From Kaiparowitsia implicata GSE-PSE-MK54-09C (GTDB lineage Bacteria; Cyanobacteriota; Cyanobacteriia; Elainellales; Elainellaceae): a stretch of 64,000 nt of DNA. Below, in pieces: positions 35,854 through 44,044 of the stretch. The translations under genes were made by a program, and so were the position numbers. Within the stretch, counting starts at the first letter, position 1. Each line of letters starts with the position of its first letter. The stretch is from assembly GCA_019359435.1 (NCBI GenBank), contig JAHHHI010000069.1, positions 1-64,000 of the forward strand. The letters run 5' to 3'. The notes below the pieces were generated by a model. That model saw nothing but the letters and a program-made list of their open reading frames with translations, was not told the origin of the DNA and did not search any database.

Positions 35854-36288
35854 CTACTGCTCAAACTCATGTCGGGATCGAGGTAGCTGACTGGGCCTGC
35901 GGCTGACTCGATGCACGGTATACCAGCCGTCGTCGTGATATTTCAACACAATTGTTTTGGGCGTAAACGTGATCAGAAAAATATCCAGAAAAATCAGCCC
36001 AGGGGTGCGGTTTGGTTTAACTCGCTCCATCACCACGGTCTCTCGACGGTGAGGCCGCAGCATCATCTCTAGCGCTTCAAAATAGGCCTGGGGGATGGCG
36101 ACGACGATTTCCCATAGGGTGTGTAACCAGTCTTTGAGCACGGCGGGTGCGGTGTAGCGTCGGGGCAAGAGCAGCGCCACACATAGACCAATGACAATAT
36201 TGGCGAGGCTGGCATCCGCCGTTAACAAAAACCAGATGACCAATCGCAAGATTAAATCCAGATATCCAATCATGTGAGCACCATCCAA
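35854..36288 (-). CDS. mrpE: Mrp Na+/H+ antiporter subunit E
   Basis: A 144-residue protein: two N-terminal helices (LDLILRLVIWFLLTADASLA, IVIGLCVALLLPRR), then the soluble MnhE domain with RTPGLIFLDIFLITFTPKTI and the conserved HDDGWYTVHRVSR. MrpE is part of the conserved membrane subcomplex. It overlaps the end of mrpD by 19 bp. Confidence 0.9.
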   Translation of the reverse strand: MDGAHMIGYLDLILRLVIWFLLTADASLANIVIGLCVALLLPRRYTAPAVLKDWLHTLWEIVVAIPQAYFEALEMMLRPHRRETVVMERVKPNRTPGLIFLDIFLITFTPKTIVLKYHDDGWYTVHRVSRRPSQLPRSRHEFEQ

Positions 36289-37727
36289 AACAATGCAGCC
36301 AACATCAGACTCATCGCACCAATCAAATGCTCGAGGGTTTCAGCCCCTCGGGGTATTCGCAACGTCACTGTTTGAAGGGTGAAGTAGTAGATCAGACCGC
36401 CCAGCCCAAGAGTGCCCAGCGCTTTGACAAGATTGGCACCGGTATAACTGTCGAGAGAGGTGCCATTGGCGACCACCAACCCACTCAGCAGCAGCCCCAG
36501 CGCTGTCCATAGCTCAGCGGGCCGGGCCCTAGGTGAGGGCAGACTGTCCCCCTTGTCCGGCCAAGATGATGACGGTAAGAATAGGAATTTGGACATGAGG
36601 ATAGCGGTGCCAACGGCGGCCCCATTCAGGGCGATCGCCCGCCACCCCACAAGCCCCTTTAGGGTCAACGCCTTTGCCCCAAAGCCCGCAAACAGCGGCA
36701 TCCCAGCAATAGACAGCGCGGCGATCGCCATAGCTATCCAGAGCGATCGCCCCATCGGATTCTGGCGCAACGATTGAAAACTGCGGCTGGGCAAATTTCC
36801 GGCAATTAAAAACAGTGCTGCCTTGGCTAGCCCATGGGTCAGCGCATAGGTGCCCGCCGCTGCCGGAGCCACCAGCAAAAACCCCATTTGAGACAGCGTG
36901 CTAGACGCGAGCAGCCGCTTCGTGTCGGTTTCTACCAAGGCATAGCCGACCCCCAGCAGCGCAGCCCCCGCCCCAAACACCGTCACAACGGGAGCCAGAT
37001 CCTCTACCAGCAGCGCACAGCGCACCAGCGGAAACACCCCGGCCTTGATCACCACCCCCGACAGCAGTGCCGACACGGGCGTTTCGGCTTCGGCATGGGT
37101 GAGCGGCAGCCACAACCCAGAGACAAAAATGCCGCCCTTGGTTAGCAGCCCCAACACGATGAGGGCGATCGCCTCCGTCGGTGCCCGTCCCAATCCTGCA
37201 AACGCAAATGAATGATTCGACTGATACACCAACACAGCCCCAATCAGGTAGAACAGCATGGCCGTATTGCTGATGAACAAATAGCGCAGGCCCACCCAAA
37301 TCGCCCGGTCAGCCCGAGAATAGGCAATCAACAAAAACGTGGCGATGCTAATCACCTCCAGCGCCACATACAAGCTGATGAAGTCTGCACAGATAAACGC
37401 TGAATTCACACTGCCGTGCAGAATAACGACCTGGGTAAAAAAGAAGGCAGACTTATCCGTCGGCCAGCAGTAGAGAATCACCGCTGCCGTCACCACCGCA
37501 TTGGTCAAAATAAAGAATCCGCTGAGAGAATCTATCATCAGCGTGACCCCAAAATTGCCCAGCAGTTGCAGCGTCACCGTGGCCGGGTCAAGCAGGCAAT
37601 AGAACCCATATCCGCCAGACAGCAGCGCCATCCCCAATGCCAGGTGACGCGCTAACCGAGGCAGCAGATAAATACTGAACCCCAGAAAAAATGGCAGGGT
37701 GATCCAGCCGATCGTGATCGGGCTCAT
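36270..37727 (-). CDS. mrpD: Mrp Na+/H+ antiporter subunit D (NuoM/N-like)
   Basis: A 485-residue proton-conducting membrane protein homologous to NuoL/M/N, with about 14 helices. The conserved Glu of helix 5 is in YVALEVISIATF, and the Lys in LLTKGGIFVSGLWLPLTHAE is the helix-7 proton-path residue. The second Lys of the pathway lies in VVIKAGVFPLVR. It is the only antiporter-like subunit in this operon and probably forms the Na+/H+ exchange path. Coupled to mrpC by a 4-bp overlap. Confidence 0.92.
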   Translation of the reverse strand: MSPITIGWITLPFFLGFSIYLLPRLARHLALGMALLSGGYGFYCLLDPATVTLQLLGNFGVTLMIDSLSGFFILTNAVVTAAVILYCWPTDKSAFFFTQVVILHGSVNSAFICADFISLYVALEVISIATFLLIAYSRADRAIWVGLRYLFISNTAMLFYLIGAVLVYQSNHSFAFAGLGRAPTEAIALIVLGLLTKGGIFVSGLWLPLTHAEAETPVSALLSGVVIKAGVFPLVRCALLVEDLAPVVTVFGAGAALLGVGYALVETDTKRLLASSTLSQMGFLLVAPAAAGTYALTHGLAKAALFLIAGNLPSRSFQSLRQNPMGRSLWIAMAIAALSIAGMPLFAGFGAKALTLKGLVGWRAIALNGAAVGTAILMSKFLFLPSSSWPDKGDSLPSPRARPAELWTALGLLLSGLVVANGTSLDSYTGANLVKALGTLGLGGLIYYFTLQTVTLRIPRGAETLEHLIGAMSLMLAALFWMVLT

Positions 37728-38071
37728 GGCGTGTTGTTCCTCTCGATTTCATCGATTTCCAACGTTGGGGTATCGCGCGCCAGCTTCATTGTGCCGACCA
37801 GCATCAGCGCCTGAATCGAGAAGCCAATCACGATCGCCGTTAGAATAACCGCCTGAGGCACCGGGTCAGCATAGGCTACAGGCTCACCCCGCCCCGATGC
37901 AATGGGCGTAAACCACCCCCCTCGGGCCGCCACGAGCACATAGCACGCAATCACCCCGGTGCTCATCACGTCCATCGCGATGATTTTCATCATCAAATTC
38001 TTCTTCAAAATGATGCCTAAGAAGCCACAGAACACCGTGGCAAAAACGCAGGCTTCTAAAACACTATCCAT
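37724..38071 (-). CDS. mrpC: Mrp Na+/H+ antiporter subunit C (NuoK-like)
   Basis: A 115-residue membrane protein homologous to NuoK/NdhE, with three helices (VFATVFCGFLGIILKKNLMM; VMSTGVIACYVLVAARGG; PQAVILTAIVIGFSIQALML). The PVAYADPVPQAVILTAIVIGFSI stretch is the MnhC signature. It is the first gene of the operon and its promoter should lie in 38072-38578. Confidence 0.92.
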   Translation of the reverse strand: MDSVLEACVFATVFCGFLGIILKKNLMMKIIAMDVMSTGVIACYVLVAARGGWFTPIASGRGEPVAYADPVPQAVILTAIVIGFSIQALMLVGTMKLARDTPTLEIDEIERNNTP

Positions 38072-38578
38072 GGTCTTTTACTCATTGTGCTGGGGCGATC
38101 GCCCAAATCCTTCAGCCTCAACCAAACACCTCATCCCAACTCCACAAACCACTCAATTCAATTCCATGAAAGCCCAAGGTGCCTGCCCCAAAAACTCCGG
38201 TTGACCCGTTGAGTCATCGACTGCTCAAAGCTGATGATCAAACCTGATAGCAAGTTTGATAGAGACTGCTGAACACAACCTATAGCTGAGCACAACCTAT
38301 ATAGGTTTGCAGTGGATGTATAGTCATTCCATTGGTTCTGGATGAAACCCATCCATGCGAACCGTGACATTGCTACTGCAACATAGCCGCACTTAGAGAG
38401 CCGCAAATGATTGCGTTGTCAGAGACCTATCGAGCGTGGAGGGTTGAGCGAAGTCGGTTGCACGTCAGACAGGCGTTGCCTAGGTGCAACTTCTAAGGGA
38501 AGACAACCCAATCAGCAGTTCCATTCAGCAGGTACATATTTTCTAGCAAGTCCCCTGCCCTTAGTGGGGCGCAGGTTT
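38072..38578. promoter_or_regulatory. Promoter region of the Mrp operon
   Basis: 507 bp between mrpC and the end of bicA. It contains a tandem 17-bp repeat at 38268-38301 (see separate entry) and the 12-bp palindrome ACCTATATAGGT at 38296-38307. No gene was recognised. A minus-strand promoter for mrpC is expected here. Confidence 0.4.
38268..38301. repeat. Tandem 17-bp direct repeat upstream of mrpC
   Basis: GCTGARCACAACCTATA occurs twice back to back (38268-38284 and 38285-38301) with a single base difference. The second copy runs into the palindrome ACCTATATAGGT. It lies about 200 bp before mrpC, so it could be a repeated regulator-binding site, or simply a duplication. Confidence 0.7.
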
Positions 38579-40273
38579 TCATGTTGTGGCAGGTGCATCA
38601 TAATCAAGCCTGGCGTCAATGGATGGAGACGCCATAATCATATCGACTGCTTGCTTCAAGGCCTCGCCCCGGTCTGTATGCAAGTGTTGGGGCGGAATGA
38701 GATGAAGCACCTTCAACTTGTCTAGCCGCTGCCGCGTCTGGCCTGACACGCCCACCAAAAAGACCTGACGCCCTTTTTCCACAGCTTCGCGAATTGCATT
38801 TTCTAACGCGAGCGACGCCGTTACGCCCAGATGCGGCACATCGCTCAAATCAAACACGATAGCATCACACGTTTGAATGGCATTGTGCTCCCGTGAGATG
38901 GCCTTCGCCACACCAAAAATCATGGGGCCACTGAGCTGAAACAACAACACTCGACCATTCGCCTCATCAAGCCAGCGTTTTTCGTTTGCACTTAGCAGCA
39001 CGGCATCGTCTGAATCGGTAACAGTTTTGACCGAGCGAGACTGGAACTGGCTCATGCGATCGATTGTCAAAATATTGGCGATAAAGACCCCAATTCCCAC
39101 AGCCGCAATCAGATCAACCAGCACCGTCAGCAGAATCACTCCATACATAATCAGAGCGCCCTTAACCGACACCTGATGCGCCCGTTTTAAGAAACTCCAG
39201 TCAATAATGTCAACCCCAACCTTAAAGGCAATGCCAGCCAAGACAGCGAGGGGGATCACCTCTGTCAGGTTTGCAGCACCCAAAATCACCACCAGCAACA
39301 CGGCAGCGCGGGTTAGGCCAGAGAGCGCCGTCCGTCCACCTGACTGAATATTCACCACCGTGCCCATCGTGGCGCCCGCTCCTGCAATGCCCCCAAACAG
39401 GCCAGACATGACGTTGCCAATTCCTTGCCCAATTAGCTCTTTATCGGAATCATGCTCTGTGCGGGTCAGGCTATCGGCAATAACAGAGGTGAGCAACGCG
39501 TCAATGCAACCCAGCATCCCCAACATGGCCGCATCCACCGTCATCAAGCGTAGTTGGTCAACGTTAAAGGTGGGCATCTGCATTGCTGGAAACCCCATTG
39601 GAATTTCCCCAATTCGACGAATGTCTAAATCGGGAATCAATATTAATGACACAACCGTACCGAGGATCAGAGCAATCAGCTGCGGCGGCACAAGCCGTTT
39701 AATTTTGCCAGGCATGAACCAGATGATGGCAACGGTCATGGCGGCCAGCAGCGTTTCGGCAGGCTGAATATTGGCGAGCAGTTGAGGAATGGATTGGAGG
39801 GTGCCAATGACGCCGCCGCGTGGGCTCGCCTGTCCTAGAAACGGGGCAATCTGCAAGATCACCAGAATGATGCCGATGCCAGACATAAAGCCTGAGATCA
39901 CGGTGTAGGGCATCATCGTCACGTACTTTCCTAGCCGCAGCGCCCCAAACAGGATTTGAAAGACGCCCGCCATCATGACCACAGTGAAGGCCATCGCCAA
40001 TCCCTGCTCAGGATTGGCGGCGGTCAAATCTGCAATGACGGCTGTCATAACCACGGTCATCGGGCCAGTAGGTTCTGAAATCAGAGTGGGCGTGCCCCCA
40101 AACAAGGCGGCAAAAAAGCCAACCAGCACCGCACCCCATAACCCCGATGCAGCACCTGCCCCCGACGCCACACCAAACGCCAAAGCCATGGGCAATGCGA
40201 TGACAGCAGCTGTAACCCCACCAAAGAGATCACCACGGACATTACGAAAATGAATTCTGTTGGTTATTTGCAT
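38579..40273 (-). CDS. bicA: Bicarbonate transporter BicA (SulP family)
   Basis: A 564-residue SulP-family transporter. It is very close to characterised cyanobacterial BicA: MQITNRIHFRNVRGDLFGGV at the N-terminus, ISEPTGPMTVVMTAVIADLT, GFMSGIGIILVILQIAPFLG and SVIADSLTRTEHDSDKELIG. About 14 helices are followed by a cytoplasmic STAS domain from about residue 430 (RVLLFQLSGPMIFGVAKAIS, CDAIVFDLSDVPHLGVTASL). BicA is a low-affinity, high-flux Na+-dependent HCO3- importer that feeds the CO2-concentrating mechanism. Lying beside the Mrp operon on the same strand, it is plausibly linked through the Na+ gradient. Confidence 0.97.
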   Translation of the reverse strand: MQITNRIHFRNVRGDLFGGVTAAVIALPMALAFGVASGAGAASGLWGAVLVGFFAALFGGTPTLISEPTGPMTVVMTAVIADLTAANPEQGLAMAFTVVMMAGVFQILFGALRLGKYVTMMPYTVISGFMSGIGIILVILQIAPFLGQASPRGGVIGTLQSIPQLLANIQPAETLLAAMTVAIIWFMPGKIKRLVPPQLIALILGTVVSLILIPDLDIRRIGEIPMGFPAMQMPTFNVDQLRLMTVDAAMLGMLGCIDALLTSVIADSLTRTEHDSDKELIGQGIGNVMSGLFGGIAGAGATMGTVVNIQSGGRTALSGLTRAAVLLVVILGAANLTEVIPLAVLAGIAFKVGVDIIDWSFLKRAHQVSVKGALIMYGVILLTVLVDLIAAVGIGVFIANILTIDRMSQFQSRSVKTVTDSDDAVLLSANEKRWLDEANGRVLLFQLSGPMIFGVAKAISREHNAIQTCDAIVFDLSDVPHLGVTASLALENAIREAVEKGRQVFLVGVSGQTRQRLDKLKVLHLIPPQHLHTDRGEALKQAVDMIMASPSIDARLDYDAPATT

Positions 40274-41050
40274 GGCTCAATTACCTGGCTTAAAAACGGG
40301 CTTAGAAACAGGACTGATTGCAGGTTTTAGACGTTAGACATAAGCCAATGGGGTGGCGGTATTGTTCAAGCTTGGGCTTGACACTTGGGCTTGACACAGT
40401 GAAGGAGTGGATGAGCGACCTAAGAACTCTGTTGAACGCGAGTTCGGCACGATAACTCTGCTCTTTTCTCGAAGCAACGTCTTGCGCCCAAATAGACTTG
40501 AGTCTATGCATTTCGATATCTGCATTGAACTAAGTCTAGGGGCAAAGCCGTGTGATCACAAGCCTGAGTCTCTACAGATTTTTGATAGGACGGAGCAAGA
40601 AAACTTATGGGTTGAGTTTGCAGCTGGATACCCCGAATCAGGGTGATCCCGTCAGGATTGATCGCCATCAACCGCGACGACGATGCGAGGTGATTTTACT
40701 GGCGACCGGTGGATTATTTATTGGTCAACGCATTGCAACCGCGCCGGTTTTGGGAGTCCGACAAGGTGCAGGTGCTGCGGCGACAGGTGGGCGATCGCAC
40801 CACGAAGCTTTTTTGTTGAAGACTAATGTCTGAGGCCTATATCTAAAGCGTATAAAGGGTTACACGGCTAAACCGTGGCCCTAGGCTATGTGTTAACCTA
40901 GTAAAGTTGTCAAAAATCGCACATCCGGGCTTTCGGGTGTTCTGGAATTTTAGGTTGGTTTAGTCAGGAAAGCGGGCGATCGCCCTATCTGCCGACGAAG
41001 CAACTGCCAGGATGCTACCGGATGGAGGATAAACCCGAAGGAGAAAACGA
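40274..41050. other. Long spacer between divergent bicA and rpsB
   Basis: 777 bp. A tandem 13-mer CTTGGGCTTGACA is at 40371-40396, about 100 bp before bicA. Near rpsB there is a CACGG/CCGTG hairpin around 40860-40880 and HIP1 sites. The frames at 40407-40646 and 40552-40833 lack motifs and are not called. The rpsB promoter and leader must be in the right half. Confidence 0.4.
40371..40396. repeat. Tandem 13-bp repeat upstream of bicA
   Basis: CTTGGGCTTGACA is repeated exactly, head to tail, at 40371-40383 and 40384-40396. It may be an operator for bicA or a slippage product. Confidence 0.8.
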
Positions 41051-41833
41051 ATGCCTGTTGTTACGCTGGCTCAACTATTAGAGTCCGGGGTTCACTTCGG
41101 CCACCAAACGCGCCGCTGGAACCCTAAGATGGCTCCTTATATTTACACCTCGCGCAATGGGGTGCATATTATCGACTTGGTGCAAACCGCCCAGTTGATT
41201 GAAGGTGCCTATGACTATGTTCGGACGGCTTCTGAGCAAGGGAAGAAGTTCTTGTTTGTGGGCACGAAGCGCCAAGCCGCTGGCATTGTCGCCCAAGAAG
41301 CCTCACGGTGTGGCGCCTACTACGTCAACCAGCGCTGGCTGGGTGGCATGCTCACCAACTGGGCCACCATCAAAACCCGAGTCGATCGGCTCAAAGACCT
41401 AGAGCGCCGCGATGAAAGCGGTCAGCTTGATTTGTTGCCCAAGAAGGAAGCCTCTGTGTTGCGACGCGAACTGGAGCGCTTGCAAAAGTATTTGGGTGGC
41501 ATTAAAGCCATGCGCAAAGTGCCTGACATCGTGGTGATGGTAGACCAACGGCGCGAGTATAACGCCGTGCAAGAATGCCAGAAACTTGGTGTTCCCATCG
41601 TGGCACTGCTTGACACCAATTGCGACCCCGACGTAGTGGATATTCCTATCCCTGCGAACGATGACGCCATTCGGTCGATTAAGCTAATTGTGGGGCGGAT
41701 TGCAGATGCCATCTATGAAGGGCATCATGGTCAGCTCGAAGGCGATGAAGACTTTGTAGATTACGATGGCGCCGAAGACATCGGAGATGACGATGGCGAT
41801 GAATCTGGCGAAGATGGCAACGCCGAAGGGTAG
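41051..41833 (+). CDS. rpsB: 30S ribosomal protein S2
   Basis: A 260-residue S2 protein of the small subunit. It starts [20 protein letters not shown], followed by [41 protein letters not shown] and [15 protein letters not shown], all diagnostic. The acidic C-terminal extension ([18 protein letters not shown]...) is normal in cyanobacteria. An AAGGAGA ribosome-binding site precedes the ATG. tsf follows after 241 bp, the conserved rpsB-tsf arrangement. Confidence 0.98.
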   Translation: MPVVTLAQLLESGVHFGHQTRRWNPKMAPYIYTSRNGVHIIDLVQTAQLIEGAYDYVRTASEQGKKFLFVGTKRQAAGIVAQEASRCGAYYVNQRWLGGMLTNWATIKTRVDRLKDLERRDESGQLDLLPKKEASVLRRELERLQKYLGGIKAMRKVPDIVVMVDQRREYNAVQECQKLGVPIVALLDTNCDPDVVDIPIPANDDAIRSIKLIVGRIADAIYEGHHGQLEGDEDFVDYDGAEDIGDDDGDESGEDGNAEG

Positions 41834-41917
41834 GCAAGTGATCCGTTTTGAGCTATGAGTTTTGAGGGACTGCTTTCTTAAAACTCAACTCAAATCTGTA
41901 TACGGGTTAACGCGACC

Positions 41918-41984
41918 CAAGCCTCGATTGTAGGGTTCTGCGTCGCCTCTGCGGGCGGCTCAGAACCTTAAATTGAAGCCTTGA
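41918..41984 (+). promoter_or_regulatory. Structured RNA element between rpsB and tsf
   Basis: A nested stem: the outer pair CAAGCCTCGATT (41918-41929) with AATTGAAGCCTTG (41971-41983), the inner pair AGGGTTCTG (41932-41940) with CAGAACCTT (41961-41969), and a GC-rich apical CGCC/GGCG hairpin. No T-run follows. It could be an attenuator, a processing site or a weak terminator setting the ratio of S2 to EF-Ts. Confidence 0.5.
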
Positions 41985-42074
41985 GTGACGTCGGCCTGCT
42001 GAGTTGGGATTTGCAGGATTGCCCCCTAGACCTGAACCCCCCAAACCGTTTTTCATAACTGGGACTTGAGCATC

Positions 42075-42737
42075 ATGGCAGAGGTATCAGCAAAGCTTGT
42101 GAAAGAACTGCGCGATCGCACAGGCGCAGGCATGATGGATTGCAAAAAGGCGCTTATTGAAACCGATGGCGACATGGATGCCGCTATGGATTGGTTGCGT
42201 CAGAAAGGGCTAGCCGCTGCCGGCAAAAAAGCAGGTAAAGTGACTGCTGAAGGGCTGGTGGGCAGCTATATTCACACGGGTGGCCGAGTGGGTGTGCTGG
42301 TTGAAATAAACTGCCAGACTGACTTTGTGGCTAGAAACGAAGCCTTTCAGGCACTGGTGCGCGATATGGCAATGCAAATTGCGGCATGCCCCAATGTGGA
42401 ATATGTCAGCGTAGAGGCCATTCCATCAGATGTGGTGGAGCGCGAAAAAGCCGTTGAGTCTGGCAAGGACGACCTCGGCAGCAAGCCTGCCGCCGTGCGT
42501 GAGAAGATCGTGGCCGGACGGATTGATAAGCGACTCAAAGAGTTGTCTCTAGTCGATCAGCCGTTTATTCGTGACCAGAGCATCAGTGTTGAAGAGCTGC
42601 TCAAGCGAACCATCGCTCAACTGGGTGAAAACATTCGAGTACGGCGCTTTGTGCGCTTTGTGATGGGCGAAGGTATTGAGAAGGAAGAGGCTGACTTTGC
42701 TGCTGAGGTGGCAGCCCAGACGGGCAAAGCTTCCTAG
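42075..42737 (+). CDS. tsf: Elongation factor Ts
   Basis: 220 residues. EF-Ts recycles EF-Tu-GDP. The N-terminal UBA-like domain [20 protein letters not shown] and the core [14 protein letters not shown] are diagnostic. The length matches the short cyanobacterial/plastid type with a single core, rather than the two-subdomain enteric form. The ATG at 42075 is chosen over an upstream TTG at 42066. A terminator follows. Confidence 0.97.
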   Translation: MAEVSAKLVKELRDRTGAGMMDCKKALIETDGDMDAAMDWLRQKGLAAAGKKAGKVTAEGLVGSYIHTGGRVGVLVEINCQTDFVARNEAFQALVRDMAMQIAACPNVEYVSVEAIPSDVVEREKAVESGKDDLGSKPAAVREKIVAGRIDKRLKELSLVDQPFIRDQSISVEELLKRTIAQLGENIRVRRFVRFVMGEGIEKEEADFAAEVAAQTGKAS

Positions 42738-42779
42738 CGACTGCATGAGCCGTGATGCGGGCTGCATCGGCTAGGGTAG

Positions 42780-42814
42780 AGGCAGATCAACCGATGCGTT
42801 GGTCTGCCTTTGTT
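42780..42814 (+). terminator. Terminator of rpsB-tsf
   Basis: AGGCAGATCAAC (42780-42791) pairs with GTTGGTCTGCCT (42798-42809) with one G-U wobble and a 6-base loop, followed by TTGTT. It lies 40 bp after the tsf stop. Confidence 0.8.
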
Positions 42815-42943
42815 GCATGGTCGTCGCATGGTTGAGGGTGCCGTTAGAGCCTGGGGCGATCGCTCGTCTAATCAGGCCAGTTCAACGAGGTGGGGACGCT
42901 GCTAGCGTCTTGCATTCCTTTAGGGTTTAGCGTGTTAGAGCCT

Positions 42944-44044
42944 ATGGCTGGAACGGTTGAGCAAATTGAGCAGGATATTGCCAGATTAGAGCAGGCCATT
43001 GAGGCGATCGCCCAAGAGTTTGAGCAGCATTATCGGGGCTACTTAACCGATTTGGGCCAGGCCCTTAGCCGTCAGCTTATTTCAGCGGTATTCCACATCT
43101 GCACGCAGGACTATCCTGATCGGTTTTTGGCGCTGACGCTGGCGCAGCGGCAAGACTTGCAGCAGCAGGTGCGGGCGTTAGTAACCCGCAGCCAAGCAAT
43201 CTTGCTGGCCGGTTTGCAGCCGCTTCCATTTGCGGAAGATGAGCCGTTGTCTACAGACGCAGACGCAGAAATCAGCGCAGATGGCGATGAGCCCTCTTAC
43301 GAGTCTAGATCGGCGTCTGGAATGGCTTCTACCCTATCCGCATCAGAGACCTTATCCTCTGCTGCCTCGGAGGAGCGATCGCCCCTCGTGGAGTCCTTTA
43401 CGGTTGTCCCCCAACCTGAGATCAAAGCGGAGCAAAACGACGAGTTTCGGTTAGAAATGGGGCTAGACGCTTCTGATTTTTTGACGGCGGAAGAGGCTGA
43501 GGTGCGTGGAGGCATTCCGCCCACGGCAGAAGCCTCTGCGGCGGCGGTCGCGTTTGAAATGGTGTCTCAGCTGATGGACGCAGCAGAACCAGAGCAGCCC
43601 ACCTGTTTGGATCGGCTCACGGCCTGGCAGAGCCGGGTAGAAGCCAGCGTTGCAGCAGAGATGCAAGCCCTCTCCCAAGCAGCCAACCAGCTGTTGCAGC
43701 AGGTGCAGATTTTGCCCAATCGCCTGATTGAGCCAATTTTGGATATTGCTGCACAGTCAGGGGGAATGGCGGAACCCATTGCCAGCCCTCCCAATCTGAT
43801 GCAGCTGACCCTCGAAGCTAAACCGGGTAAGGGCAAAAAATCCAACGTGCTGAAAATTGTGGTGGTGCGGCTGCGGCTGTCAGAAATTGAATTTGGCAAT
43901 GCCGAGTTAGGGCGCTGGCGATCGCACCTCCGCACCCTCAACGGCAAGCTAAGCAAGCTGAGTCGTGACTACCGCCGCAAGCGCAATGCTTGGGCGATCG
44001 CCCAAGCTGAGTTGGCCTGGCGCGCTAGTTGGTATGACGAATAA
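42944..44044 (+). CDS. Conserved hypothetical protein preceding recG
   Basis: About 366 residues. The N-terminus (MAGTVEQIEQDIARLEQAIE) is coiled-coil, followed by an amphipathic helical domain. A variable acidic/Ser-rich linker (about 105-190) and a helical C-terminal domain come next, with QLTLEAKPGKGKKSNVLKIV and VVRLRLSEIEFGNAELGRWR. Basic residues dominate the end. It overlaps recG by 11 bp, so the two are coupled. I do not recognise a family, but the cyanobacterial style and recG overlap suggest a DNA- or RNA-linked role. The ATG at 42944 is preferred over a GTG at 42890. Confidence 0.7.
   Translation: MAGTVEQIEQDIARLEQAIEAIAQEFEQHYRGYLTDLGQALSRQLISAVFHICTQDYPDRFLALTLAQRQDLQQQVRALVTRSQAILLAGLQPLPFAEDEPLSTDADAEISADGDEPSYESRSASGMASTLSASETLSSAASEERSPLVESFTVVPQPEIKAEQNDEFRLEMGLDASDFLTAEEAEVRGGIPPTAEASAAAVAFEMVSQLMDAAEPEQPTCLDRLTAWQSRVEASVAAEMQALSQAANQLLQQVQILPNRLIEPILDIAAQSGGMAEPIASPPNLMQLTLEAKPGKGKKSNVLKIVVVRLRLSEIEFGNAELGRWRSHLRTLNGKLSKLSRDYRRKRNAWAIAQAELAWRASWYDE

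Noticed and set aside
40407-40833. Two overlapping frames between bicA and rpsB
   Set aside because: Atypical composition and mutual overlap; no recognisable domain. Treated as spacer.
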